NCBI GenBank assembly: GCA_030756895.1
Contig: JAVBIX010000046.1
Span: 1-50,913 of the forward strand
Length of the DNA stretch: 50,913 nt
DNA from: Synechococcus sp. SP2 MAG
GTDB lineage: Bacteria; Cyanobacteriota; Cyanobacteriia; PCC-6307; Cyanobiaceae
Reading direction: 5' to 3'
A model generated the notes under the pieces. That model did no database searches, was not told where the DNA came from, and saw only the letters and a list, made by a program, of their open reading frames with translations. This document shows positions 43,322 through 50,408 of the stretch, piece by piece (positions within the stretch are counted from its first letter, which is position 1; the number at the start of each line of letters is the position of its first letter). A program made the translations under genes and the position numbers.

Positions 43322-44502
43322 CGAGAAACCAGTGGAGTGATTCGAATCGCCACAGGCTTGATGAAACGGAACTCCACCAGATCCCCGAGTGCTAGTTCAT
43401 CGAACACCGTTCCAGGCATGCGCTTGCTGACGTCGAGATTGTGAACCTTCCCGAATGGCCCGCGAAGACTCAAAGTGCGATCGGTTCGCGAGATCCTCAC
43501 CACCTCGGCGCTGCCCGTAGCCATTGCCACGCGAGTGCCTTTCGGAACAGGTCCAAAATCTGCAGCAATTTCAACATCCTGGCGCTCAAAACTGAGGGCT
43601 TTGTTGGTGGCAGGGCGAAGGTCAACCACCAACCCATCCAGAATGTCCAATGCAATCTCTGTTCCTGGACTCAAGTTCAAGCTGTTGAGATCTACGGCCG
43701 AAGTCACAAGAATGTTGTGTCCTTCTGGGCCTTCAATTTCCAGCACCTTCTGATCGGGGAGAAGGCGGGTCACGGTTGCGTGGAGATGGGTGATCTCAAA
43801 CGACTCCAGCAGTTCCGCCTTCAGGGTGATTGCAGACCGCAGCAGATCGGCCGTTAACGGAGCCGTCAGAGCAGATGGGCTGTTAGCAGAGCTCGTTAGT
43901 TTGCGAACGTCAACGGCGATCGGCTGCACCAATCGGAAATCAACGAATTCGCCTACTTTCAAATCCTCAAGAGGATCATTCTCTGGCGTCACTAAAACGT
44001 CGAGATTGTTGATGCCTCCAAACGGACCCATCAGGCTCAGGCTTCCATCCTGACGATCCAGCTTGACCACCCTTCCAGTTCCTGAGGCCAGGGCGACGCG
44101 CATTCCTTTCTTCAACTTCCCCATATCACCGGGAAGGATGATGTCTTCACGACTAAAGCTCAGATCCTGATCTTGGCTGGGCTCAAGATCGATCAACAAT
44201 CCGTCGAGAACGGAGAGGCTTACCTCATCCCCAGGTTCTAAGCCAAGAGGCGCTAGATCCAAACCAACCGTATAGATCTCGGTATGCCCTTCTGGATCAA
44301 CAATTTCGATCACTTTTTCTTTGGTCAGAGCCTCGCTAACGGTGCCTGTGAGCTCCGTCACCTCAAAACCAGCCAGTTGCTCTTCATCGAATCCAGCAAG
44401 AGCACGCTGAGGGCAAATCAAAGCTGAAGCCAACAAGGTGCAGATCAGCAGCACTCGGCCATGGAGTTGTTGACGGGTCTTCTGGCGCGATGTGCGGATC
44501 AT
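43318..44502 (-). CDS. Exported protein made of two tandem 157-residue repeats
   Basis: Not recognised as a named family. A signal peptide (VLLICTLLASALICPQRALA, cleavage near residue 36) is followed by two copies of one domain: residues 46-202 and 235-391. The copies align end to end without a gap (157 residues each) with about 68 identical positions by eye; shared anchors include PEGH, LDGL, ALSF/DLSF and GPFGG/GPFGK-x-x-NLDV. The 32-residue linker is helical. The domains are rich in beta strands. Export and repetition suggest a periplasmic or lumenal structural or binding role (inference). The stop overlaps the convergent CBS gene by four bases. Confidence 0.8.
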   Translation of the reverse strand: MIRTSRQKTRQQLHGRVLLICTLLASALICPQRALAGFDEEQLAGFEVTELTGTVSEALTKEKVIEIVDPEGHTEIYTVGLDLAPLGLEPGDEVSLSVLDGLLIDLEPSQDQDLSFSREDIILPGDMGKLKKGMRVALASGTGRVVKLDRQDGSLSLMGPFGGINNLDVLVTPENDPLEDLKVGEFVDFRLVQPIAVDVRKLTSSANSPSALTAPLTADLLRSAITLKAELLESFEITHLHATVTRLLPDQKVLEIEGPEGHNILVTSAVDLNSLNLSPGTEIALDILDGLVVDLRPATNKALSFERQDVEIAADFGPVPKGTRVAMATGSAEVVRISRTDRTLSLRGPFGKVHNLDVSKRMPGTVFDELALGDLVEFRFIKPVAIRITPLVSR

Positions 44503-44540
44503 TGGTTGATGATCAAACGTGCAGAGACGGTAGCTCCCTA

Positions 44541-44556
44541 TTTTGATGCGTCAAAA
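44541..44556. promoter_or_regulatory. Perfect palindrome TTTTGA-N4-TCAAAA in a divergent promoter
   Basis: TTTTGATGCGTCAAAA is a perfect 6-bp inverted repeat around TGCG, lying between the divergent starts of the duplicated exported protein (44502) and the L,D-transpeptidase (44581). It has the size and place of a dimeric repressor site; a second loose dyad (CAAAA...TTTTG) follows it. No known regulator box was matched. Confidence 0.45.
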
Positions 44557-44580
44557 TACGCATAGTTTTGCGTGCGGTGC

Positions 44581-45054
44581 ATGTCAAGTTCCTGGATGCG
44601 CCGAGTGGCGCTTTGCATCGGTCTCGCGGTGGTTGCTTCAGCGTCGCAGCTGCCGGCACGCGCTGAGAAGACGATCGAAATCAGCCTGAAGGATCGCTAC
44701 TTGAAGCTGCTGGATTCCGGAGTTGTTGTCGCTCGCTTTCCCGTAGCGATTGGGGCTCCTGAATCACCCACGCCAGCAGGCAGCTATGAGATCACCCGCA
44801 TGGAAGATGCGCCGATCTATCACAAGAAAGGAAAGGTGATCGCACCTGGGCCCAAGAATCCTGTTGGGGTGCGTTACATGGCCTACTTCCAGCTTGGATC
44901 TGGTGAATACGCCATCCACGGAACAGCCTGGCCCAACTGGGTGAATCTCAGAGCTGCGGTCAGTCTTGGCTGCATTCGCATGCTCAACAAAGACGTGATC
45001 AGCCTGTTCAATCAAGTGGACGTCGGAACTCCCGTCGTTGTGACATCCAAATAA
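44581..45054 (+). CDS. L,D-transpeptidase (YkuD), exported
   Basis: A 157-residue exported YkuD-domain protein from ATG 44581 (GTG 44572 also in frame). The signal peptide is about residues 1-28 (RVALCIGLAVVASASQL, cleavage near ARA). The catalytic domain starts with TIEISLKDRYLKLLDSG; the fold signature includes SPTPAGSYEIT, His113 in YAIHGTAWP and Cys131 in SLGCIRM. Such enzymes form 3-3 crosslinks or anchor proteins in the peptidoglycan. It is followed 15 bases later by a small exported protein. The window holds a second member, at 19412-20050. Confidence 0.88.
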   Translation: MSSSWMRRVALCIGLAVVASASQLPARAEKTIEISLKDRYLKLLDSGVVVARFPVAIGAPESPTPAGSYEITRMEDAPIYHKKGKVIAPGPKNPVGVRYMAYFQLGSGEYAIHGTAWPNWVNLRAAVSLGCIRMLNKDVISLFNQVDVGTPVVVTSK

Positions 45055-45069
45055 CCCCACCATCAAGCC

Positions 45070-45348
45070 ATGCGTGTAAATCCACTGCTCTTGGTTGCGA
45101 TTTCAGCTTGCATCGCAGCCCCGTCATTATCTCAAAGCTCATTCAGTCGAGAGATGCCAGAGCAAAAATTTTTAGATCAAGTTGAAGCCCCTGGACATGT
45201 GCTGATTTCAGCCCGTGGTGCTGACGCGGTCAACGCCGAGGCCCGGCGCAAAGGACTCAAGTTTCCTGCTGTGGGCTATTGGTCTCCCGACAATGTGTGT
45301 TTCAGCAATCCACCCAAGGGAGATTGCAATGGATTGTTCACCCGTTGA
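45070..45348 (+). CDS. Small exported hypothetical protein (92 aa)
   Basis: Not recognised. A signal peptide (NPLLLVAISACIAAPSLS, cleavage near residue 22) is followed by a soluble domain with RGADAVNAEARRKGLKFPAVG and a C-terminal CFSNPPKGDC with two cysteines that could form a disulfide. It begins 15 bases after the L,D-transpeptidase and is probably co-transcribed with it, so a cell-wall-linked role is possible but unproven. It is convergent to the large membrane-anchored protein that follows. Confidence 0.7.
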   Translation: MRVNPLLLVAISACIAAPSLSQSSFSREMPEQKFLDQVEAPGHVLISARGADAVNAEARRKGLKFPAVGYWSPDNVCFSNPPKGDCNGLFTR

Positions 45349-45366
45349 GGCGCATCCAGAAAACGA

Positions 45367-46872
45367 TCAGAGCAAAGGTGGAGGCGGGAGCACTGGTGGA
45401 GGTGGTGCTCCATAGATGATGCTTTTTTCGTCATCCGCTGACGACAACGATTCAGGTTCGTTAAATCCAGGGGTTGGAGAGATGGGCTCAGGCCAAGCTT
45501 CAGGATCGTCCGGAAGGATCTGATCCTCCTGAAGCAAAACGGGTGGCGGTAGATCCGGAGGTAAATCGAAATCCCATGGCTGAATCTCGGCATCTGAGTT
45601 GAACATGTCGTCCGGATCGCTCTCAACGTCGGACCGTTCTCGGAGAACGAGTGGATCGGCAGTAATCGGAGGTTCCCGCAGCGGTTGCCTTTTCGGAGCT
45701 GTTTCGGTAACGGGAGTGGTCTGGTTGTGATCGAGGCGTGGTGTGGGCTTTGGCGCCCAGATCATGCGCGCAATTGGCTCAACACCCTGTTCCATCACAC
45801 GGTTCAAACCAGCTAAAGCACGATCCATCAGCTGCCCTCCGTAGAAGAACGCACAGTCCGACACACCATCACAGCGCTTGCTGGACTCAATGCGTCTGGT
45901 CAAATCGGCCATCAACCCTCCTTCCAGTCGGACACGCCGCTCACTCAGCCGGAGGAGGTAAGGAACATGCACAAAACTGGTGGCACCACCACTAATCCAG
46001 TTGGCATCTTCTTCAGTGAAACCTTTCACTCCAGGAATGATTAGACGACTCTTCGAGGCGTGATCTGGCATGTAGGCCGCCACAAGACCACGCCGACGTG
46101 CCAGATCCTTGGTTTGCTCGAGCGTAAGGCCGTCTTTGCTCATCAACATTTCGATGCGGCCATCAGCTTTCAAGCCGTAAACCATGCGGATGCGTGGCAA
46201 GTAATAACGAATCCGTTGGCCCATGCTGATGCTGTAAGCCCCCTTGTAGCTCTCAGGTGGCTCCTCCAGGTCGTTGTAGATGCTGTGCAGACCACCCACA
46301 AACATGTCGTAGATCTTGGCCCGATCTGGAGTTAACTCTCCATATCCGAAATCAACGGTGCCATCCTTGAGGATGCCAATGAAGGCGCGTTGTCTCGAAG
46401 CCGTGCGATTGCGTCCGCGCCAAACCCTGCTGCCGAGTTTCAAATCACCTAACGGAACGGTGATTTCCTGTCCAAACTCATCAATATGCCGCTCATACAT
46501 CGGTCCAGAGACGTAGGCGAGAGCGGCAGTGTCCTCAAAGGCGTCCTGCTCACGATCCCAGCCTTCAAGGAGACCTAGCCGCACATCACGTGGGTCGAAA
46601 TCGAGGGCATAGACCTCATCATCGGGTTGGTATAAAAAAGGCCCCGACACAGAATTGGCATTATCAATCGGCTCGAGCTCTGTTGAGATCTTGCTTTTTT
46701 CAGGAATTCCAGGCGCAAGCGCAATCAAACCAGTGAAGACCGTTATGGGAATCACCACGATCAGCCAACGCTTGCGCCAAAGGCTGGAACGCAGGGGAAC
46801 GGACTTGGGCGAACGTCTCTTCTTTTGAGCGGAATTGTTTGCAGCAGAAGCGGAAGTCCGGGTTCGAATCAC
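45367..46872 (-). CDS. Membrane-anchored conserved hypothetical protein (501 aa)
   Basis: No named family assigned. The N-terminus is basic and Lys/Arg/Ser-rich, then one membrane helix (LIVVIPITVFTGLIALAPG). The main domain includes VYALDFDPRDVRLGLLEGW, RAFIGILKDGTVDFGYGELT, SIYNDLEEPPESYKGAY and VKGFTEEDANWISGGATSF, faintly recalling phosphodiester-glycosidase-like domains. The C-terminal 120 residues are Pro/Asp/Glu-rich and disordered, ending in a run of prolines. GTG 46872 overlaps the pdeM stop (GTGA) and is preferred to the in-frame TTG at 46917, which would overlap pdeM by 49 bases. A hairpin covers this start. Confidence 0.75.
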   Translation of the reverse strand: MIRTRTSASAANNSAQKKRRSPKSVPLRSSLWRKRWLIVVIPITVFTGLIALAPGIPEKSKISTELEPIDNANSVSGPFLYQPDDEVYALDFDPRDVRLGLLEGWDREQDAFEDTAALAYVSGPMYERHIDEFGQEITVPLGDLKLGSRVWRGRNRTASRQRAFIGILKDGTVDFGYGELTPDRAKIYDMFVGGLHSIYNDLEEPPESYKGAYSISMGQRIRYYLPRIRMVYGLKADGRIEMLMSKDGLTLEQTKDLARRRGLVAAYMPDHASKSRLIIPGVKGFTEEDANWISGGATSFVHVPYLLRLSERRVRLEGGLMADLTRRIESSKRCDGVSDCAFFYGGQLMDRALAGLNRVMEQGVEPIARMIWAPKPTPRLDHNQTTPVTETAPKRQPLREPPITADPLVLRERSDVESDPDDMFNSDAEIQPWDFDLPPDLPPPVLLQEDQILPDDPEAWPEPISPTPGFNEPESLSSADDEKSIIYGAPPPPVLPPPPLL

Positions 46873-46877
46873 CGGAC
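46856..46877 (-). promoter_or_regulatory. Hairpin over the start codon of the 501-residue protein
   Basis: On the minus strand GTCCGG (46877-46872) and CCGGAC (46861-46856) pair perfectly around a ten-base loop. The first base of the GTG start lies at the end of the stem and an AAGG motif sits just upstream. The hairpin could control translation and make it depend on ribosomes finishing pdeM. The match may also be chance. Confidence 0.35.
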
Positions 46878-47621
46878 CAGCCTTTTTTTTCGAATTCGGG
46901 ATTCGGGGTTCTGCCAAGGAACAATGGTGCCCTCAGCCACCAACCATTTGCGGTAAACCTGACCGCATTCATGCCCTCCCGTCAACTCACCAAAGGCTGG
47001 GATCAACAATCTTTCCTCCATAGCGTTGTAGGCAAAGCAAGGAAGACGAAGGCGATCACCACCAGAGCTGAGGCTCGCAACAGGGTGAATGTGGCCGCAG
47101 ACGTTGAGCAAACGAGGTTGTTGGCTGGAAAGGGCGGGTAAAAAAGCGTGTGCATGCTCAGGTTCATGGCTAAGCCAAAGATGTCCGAGTCGATAACTCG
47201 GTTGCTGAGGCAGACCCAACATGCGGCAGTGACGATCATGGTTTCCACCCACCAGGATGATGGGGCAACCCGCGAGCTCAGGAAGGGCCTCCAGGGTCTG
47301 GCGAAGGTTCTCGGTCAAACCGAGAGGACCATGGACCAGATCACCAAGAATGATCAAAGTCTCGGGCTGAACGCGCGCGCAAAGATCCAACAACGGATTG
47401 AACGTGCCGCGATCCCCATCACTCGGCAAAGGGATGCCATGAGCTTGAAACACCTCGGCTTTGCCCAAATGCAGGTCAGCAATCAGGAGTTCACGGCCTT
47501 TAGGACGCCAAAGAGCCTTCTCCGGAAGAAATTCAAGTTGCTCCTGCCCCCAAGTCCAGGGCAATCCATACCCATCGCGCCGAGGATCAACGCTTGTGGA
47601 AGAGATCAACTCTGAACTCAA
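46869..47621 (-). CDS. pdeM: Metallophosphoesterase, PdeM-like
   Basis: A calcineurin-like phosphoesterase similar to the ligase-associated endonuclease PdeM. Metal-binding motifs are in order: LLIADLHLGKAEVF, ILGDLVHG, LVGGNHDRH and NVCGHIHPVA. The 250-residue length fits. In proteobacteria pdeM stands beside a helicase, an exonuclease and an ATP-dependent ligase for DNA damage; none is next to it here, so its role could be broader. The start is uncertain: TTG 47621 has GGGGG upstream, and a TTG five codons later is possible. Its stop overlaps the next start (GTGA). Confidence 0.85.
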   Translation of the reverse strand: MSSELISSTSVDPRRDGYGLPWTWGQEQLEFLPEKALWRPKGRELLIADLHLGKAEVFQAHGIPLPSDGDRGTFNPLLDLCARVQPETLIILGDLVHGPLGLTENLRQTLEALPELAGCPIILVGGNHDRHCRMLGLPQQPSYRLGHLWLSHEPEHAHAFLPALSSQQPRLLNVCGHIHPVASLSSGGDRLRLPCFAYNAMEERLLIPAFGELTGGHECGQVYRKWLVAEGTIVPWQNPESRIRKKRLVR

Positions 47622-47768
47622 AAGATGCTGCCCCCGCTGATGCCTGACATCCTTAGAACGATGAAGGACAAGCCAATACTTTGATTGCAGTTATCACACA
47701 TACGTTGCTTGAAGAGCTCCCTCCAGACAGCCGTGATGAGAGTCTTTAACGTAAGACGCGTTGGAACG

Positions 47769-47849
47769 ATGACCCTTGCATTGCTACTTGCACTCCTTGG
47801 ATCGCTGATCGCCATGGGTTTCATTATCCGCCGCCTCGAAAAGAGCTAA
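47769..47849 (+). CDS. Candidate single-TM micropeptide (26 aa)
   Basis: ATG 47769 opens a 26-codon frame encoding a single hydrophobic helix, LALLLALLGSLIAMGFII, with a basic end RRLEKS. It reads on 17 bases upstream of the channel gene's GTG on the same strand. An in-frame ATG at 47736 would make 37 residues. The pattern (Leu/Ala/Gly helix then RR) is typical of real small membrane proteins; a role as channel partner is only a guess. Confidence 0.5.
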   Translation: MTLALLLALLGSLIAMGFIIRRLEKS

Positions 47850-47865
47850 GAAAGCAGGGGTTGTC

Positions 47866-48942
47866 GTGATACGTACGCTTGTATTGACTGGAATCATTCT
47901 GATTTCACTGCCAATTCAGACAGTCGCCAAGGAAGTTACAAAAGAGTTGCGGATTGGAGTGAGTGGGTCCCCTCCGTTTGTGATGGAAGAGGATGGTCTG
48001 CTGAGTGGGATCAGTATTGAGATTTGGAAGGACGTCGCAGAGCGTCTCGATCAACCTTACAAATTTATTGTTCAGCTGAACACCAATGCAAATGTAAAAG
48101 CTGTCGCTGATGGCAGCGTTGATCTAGCCATCGGTCCAATCAGCATTACGCCAACCCGATTAGCCAATCCAAAAATTGATTTCACGCAACCTTATTATCA
48201 CGGATACGAAGGTTTACTGATCCCTCAAAAACCACCAGGACTCATTACGCGTCTGCGCCCATTTATTGGTTGGGCTGCTTTGTCATCTGTGGGAATACTA
48301 ATCTCACTTCTATTTATTTTTGGAAACCTAATTTGGTTGGCTGAGCGACGCAAAAACACCGAACAATTTCCTCGCCAATATTTACATGGCGTCGGAAATG
48401 GAATGTGGTTTGGGCTAGTAACACTCACAACCGTTGGATACGGCGATCGAGCACCACAATCGAGAAGTGGCCGCACAATCGCCGGCATTTGGATGGTGAT
48501 CTCACTCGTAGCAGTTTCATCAATCACCGCAGGCCTTGCATCAGCCTTTACATTGTCCCTCGCAGAAATAGCTCCTTCAGCTATACGAGAAAAAGCAGAT
48601 TTAAGGGGCAAAAAAATAGCGATCGTAGAAGGAACGACAAGCCTAAGATGGGGAAAATTATATGAAATTGATGCCCTCATCACCAAAAACTTGAATGAGG
48701 CAATACAAATCCTTAAGCAAGGAAAAGTAGAAGGCATTATTTTTGACGAAGCGCCACTTCGCCACTACCTCAAGCAAAACAAAAATAGCAAGCTAAAACT
48801 TGCAAGCTTTCCATTAGCGATACAAACCTATGGATTCGTACTACCGATGGGAAGCCGGTTGAGAAATCGAGTAAATATTGAACTTCTGGATATGGAAAGG
48901 AACGGAGTTACAGACAGAATTGAGGCAAAGTTATTAGATTAA
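47866..48942 (+). CDS. Glutamate-receptor-like potassium channel (GluR0-type)
   Basis: A 358-residue prokaryotic ionotropic glutamate receptor homologue. Order: signal peptide (1-21), ligand-binding lobe S1 (about 22-125) with GPISITPTR, first membrane helix (134-157), pore loop with the K+ filter TTVGYGD at 188-194, third membrane helix (206-228) and lobe S2 (about 236-345). Arg98 (ISITPTR) and Asp294 (IIFDEAPLR) occupy the positions that bind the alpha-carboxylate and alpha-amino groups of the amino acid in this family. The GTG at 47866 follows AGCAGGGG, a strong ribosome-binding site. The 3' half is AT-richer than its neighbours, hinting at transfer. Confidence 0.93.
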   Translation: MIRTLVLTGIILISLPIQTVAKEVTKELRIGVSGSPPFVMEEDGLLSGISIEIWKDVAERLDQPYKFIVQLNTNANVKAVADGSVDLAIGPISITPTRLANPKIDFTQPYYHGYEGLLIPQKPPGLITRLRPFIGWAALSSVGILISLLFIFGNLIWLAERRKNTEQFPRQYLHGVGNGMWFGLVTLTTVGYGDRAPQSRSGRTIAGIWMVISLVAVSSITAGLASAFTLSLAEIAPSAIREKADLRGKKIAIVEGTTSLRWGKLYEIDALITKNLNEAIQILKQGKVEGIIFDEAPLRHYLKQNKNSKLKLASFPLAIQTYGFVLPMGSRLRNRVNIELLDMERNGVTDRIEAKLLD

Positions 48943-48950
48943 GAAACTTG

Positions 48951-49187
48951 TTATCGAATCACAGTGTGGCGTCGTAAACCATCCTCAATCAGAAACGTTG
49001 CCAGGCTGCTACAACTCCTCCCTTCCTGAAGCGCTTGTTGCTTGAGCCGGCTCATAATGCCAGCAGGAAGTGTCACATTAAGCCGCTCAGACGTTGCCGA
49101 CTCGGCCACTTGACCAGCACTGATTGCAGAATCTGCGGGAGCAAGCTGGTCCTGCAACTCATGCAGAAGACTTTCGAGAAATGACAC
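48951..49187 (-). CDS. Ribbon-helix-helix-like small protein (78 aa)
   Basis: A 78-residue protein whose C-terminal half fits the ribbon-helix-helix DNA-binding fold: a strand RLNVTLPAGI, then helices MSRLKQQALQEGRS and CSSLATFLIEDGLR. The first 35 residues are helical and charged, with no match. It may be a small regulator, perhaps of an antitoxin type, but no toxin gene adjoins it. The GTG at 49187 is the only good start. Its 3' end almost meets the channel gene's 3' end (convergent). A 10-bp palindrome lies just upstream. Confidence 0.6.
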   Translation of the reverse strand: MSFLESLLHELQDQLAPADSAISAGQVAESATSERLNVTLPAGIMSRLKQQALQEGRSCSSLATFLIEDGLRRHTVIR

Positions 49188-49196
49188 GGATAAGCT

Positions 49197-49206
49197 ACGA
49201 TATCGT
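49197..49206. promoter_or_regulatory. Palindrome between the RHH-like gene and the DUF296-glutaredoxin gene
   Basis: ACGATATCGT is a perfect 10-base palindrome, ten bases upstream of the RHH-like start and 76 bases upstream of the divergent fusion gene. RHH proteins often bind such sites in their own promoters. A 10-mer palindrome can occur by chance. Confidence 0.35.
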
Positions 49207-49281
49207 TACTAACCCGTACCTTAGCAGGAGACCTGGCTCCGGTTAGTCTCTTTACTATTGAAGGGAAGGCCAATTCAACGA

Positions 49282-49878
49282 ATGGATACGCTGACGCTTC
49301 ATCTTGAGCCAGGGCAAGACCTACGGCTATCCCTTTCAGAGGTAGCCCTACAGAAGCAGATCAGCGGATTCCTATTAGGGGTTGTTGGCAATTTATCAAA
49401 AGCATCATTTCAATGTCCAGGACGTGATAAGCCAACAGTTTTAGTTGGTGAACTAGAAATCATCACTTTGAATGGAACCTTTGATGCAGACGGAGTTCAT
49501 CTCCACTTAAGCCTTTCAGATGGCGCATGTCAGGTTTGGGGAGGCCATCTCGAAAATGGCTCACTGATATTGAAAGGGGCAGATCTACTTCTAGGAATCC
49601 TTAAACAGGGTCAAGAAGAGCGAAGCAAAACAAAGATACGCTTAGAGATCGCTGTCCTTCCTGGCTGTCCATGGTGCGCTAGTGCACTCCGGATCTTAGA
49701 GGCTTACAACATTCCTCACCTGGTCATCACTGTTGACAATGACGTCACCTTCCAACAGTGTCAGCAACGTAGTGGGATGAAAACCTTTCCACAAGTCTTT
49801 ATTGATGGAACAACTATTGGTGGCTTCGATAGCCTTGAAAGGCTACAACGTTCCGGGGAATTGATCAGGCTCAAATGA
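49282..49878 (+). CDS. PPC/DUF296 domain fused to glutaredoxin
   Basis: A 198-residue fusion from ATG 49282. Residues about 1-108 form a PPC (DUF296) domain: LTLHLEPGQDLRLSLSEVA, GFLLGVVGNLSKASFQCPG, VLVGELEIITLNGTF and HLHLSLSDGACQVWGGHL. These are DNA-associated (AT-hook) in plants and of unknown role in bacteria. Residues about 118-198 are a glutaredoxin with CPWC at 129-132, the cis-Pro in TFP (168-170) and GGFDSL (180-185). The active dithiol motif is intact. A TTG at 49258 would add eight residues. It is divergent to the RHH-like gene. Confidence 0.85.
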   Translation: MDTLTLHLEPGQDLRLSLSEVALQKQISGFLLGVVGNLSKASFQCPGRDKPTVLVGELEIITLNGTFDADGVHLHLSLSDGACQVWGGHLENGSLILKGADLLLGILKQGQEERSKTKIRLEIAVLPGCPWCASALRILEAYNIPHLVITVDNDVTFQQCQQRSGMKTFPQVFIDGTTIGGFDSLERLQRSGELIRLK

Positions 49879-49918
49879 GCACAGACATTCTCAAAACTAA
49901 TATTACTAAAATCGGTAT

Positions 49919-50107
49919 TTACTTCCCTCTAAACTGTTGCTTCTCATGAAGCAGCTCAGTTTCCAATTGAAGAATCAACTTCGTAACAAGCGACTGAAAC
50001 TCAGGCTGACAACCACGAAACGCTGCTTTATGACGAATCGGCTCGTTTCGCGTTCTTAGATCCGTCAGCATCAGCTGTAAGGCATCAATTTTTGCTGAGA
50101 AATTCAT
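49919..50107 (-). CDS. Small hypothetical helical protein (62 aa)
   Basis: Not recognised. A soluble, charged, predominantly helical peptide: FSAKIDALQLMLTDLRTRN, RHKAAFRGCQPEFQSLVTKL and a Glu/Lys-rich end. Start ATG 50107 lies three bases after the stop of the frame at 50111-50311, so they might be translated together. Nothing further can be said about function. Confidence 0.45.
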   Translation of the reverse strand: MNFSAKIDALQLMLTDLRTRNEPIRHKAAFRGCQPEFQSLVTKLILQLETELLHEKQQFRGK

Positions 50108-50110
50108 AGT

Positions 50111-50311
50111 TTAGTGGGTCTCATGAAAAGAGGCTATGACACCGTTGGGACCTTGAGAAGCATTTGTAACTGAAGCATTAGAACTAGCCCCGAGCAAGAG
50201 CAAAAAGCATTCAACAAAGCTCAAAAGAGCGATAAGCCGCAAAAGCCAAGATCCATGGACATAGCCAACCAAAAAAGTCAGGATTAAACGATCGAGACAA
50301 TTAGGAACCAA
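50111..50311 (-). CDS. Possible small membrane protein (66 aa)
   Basis: Weakly supported. A TTG start at 50311 gives a frame with two hydrophobic stretches (LILTFLVGYVHGSWLLRLIALL and FVECFLLLLGASS) and a polar tail. It is tightly spaced to the next 62-residue gene. The frame could be a chance opening; its membrane-like pattern and position are the only support. Confidence 0.3.
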   Translation of the reverse strand: MVPNCLDRLILTFLVGYVHGSWLLRLIALLSFVECFLLLLGASSNASVTNASQGPNGVIASFHETH

Positions 50312-50408
50312 CTATTCTGTCAATCAGCAAATCAGGGATCTAAAATAGTATAATTAAAAAGTTCAAAACATATCCTGCAGGGATAATAACTTCGGGAGAA
50401 ACCTGTCA

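Noticed and set aside
46857-46880. tRNA-like T-arm (GGGTTCGAATC followed by a ...GGACCA end) and an eight-T run
   Set aside because: The arms do not pair in tRNA geometry, no anticodon or D arm lies upstream, and the bases encode the start of a minus-strand protein.
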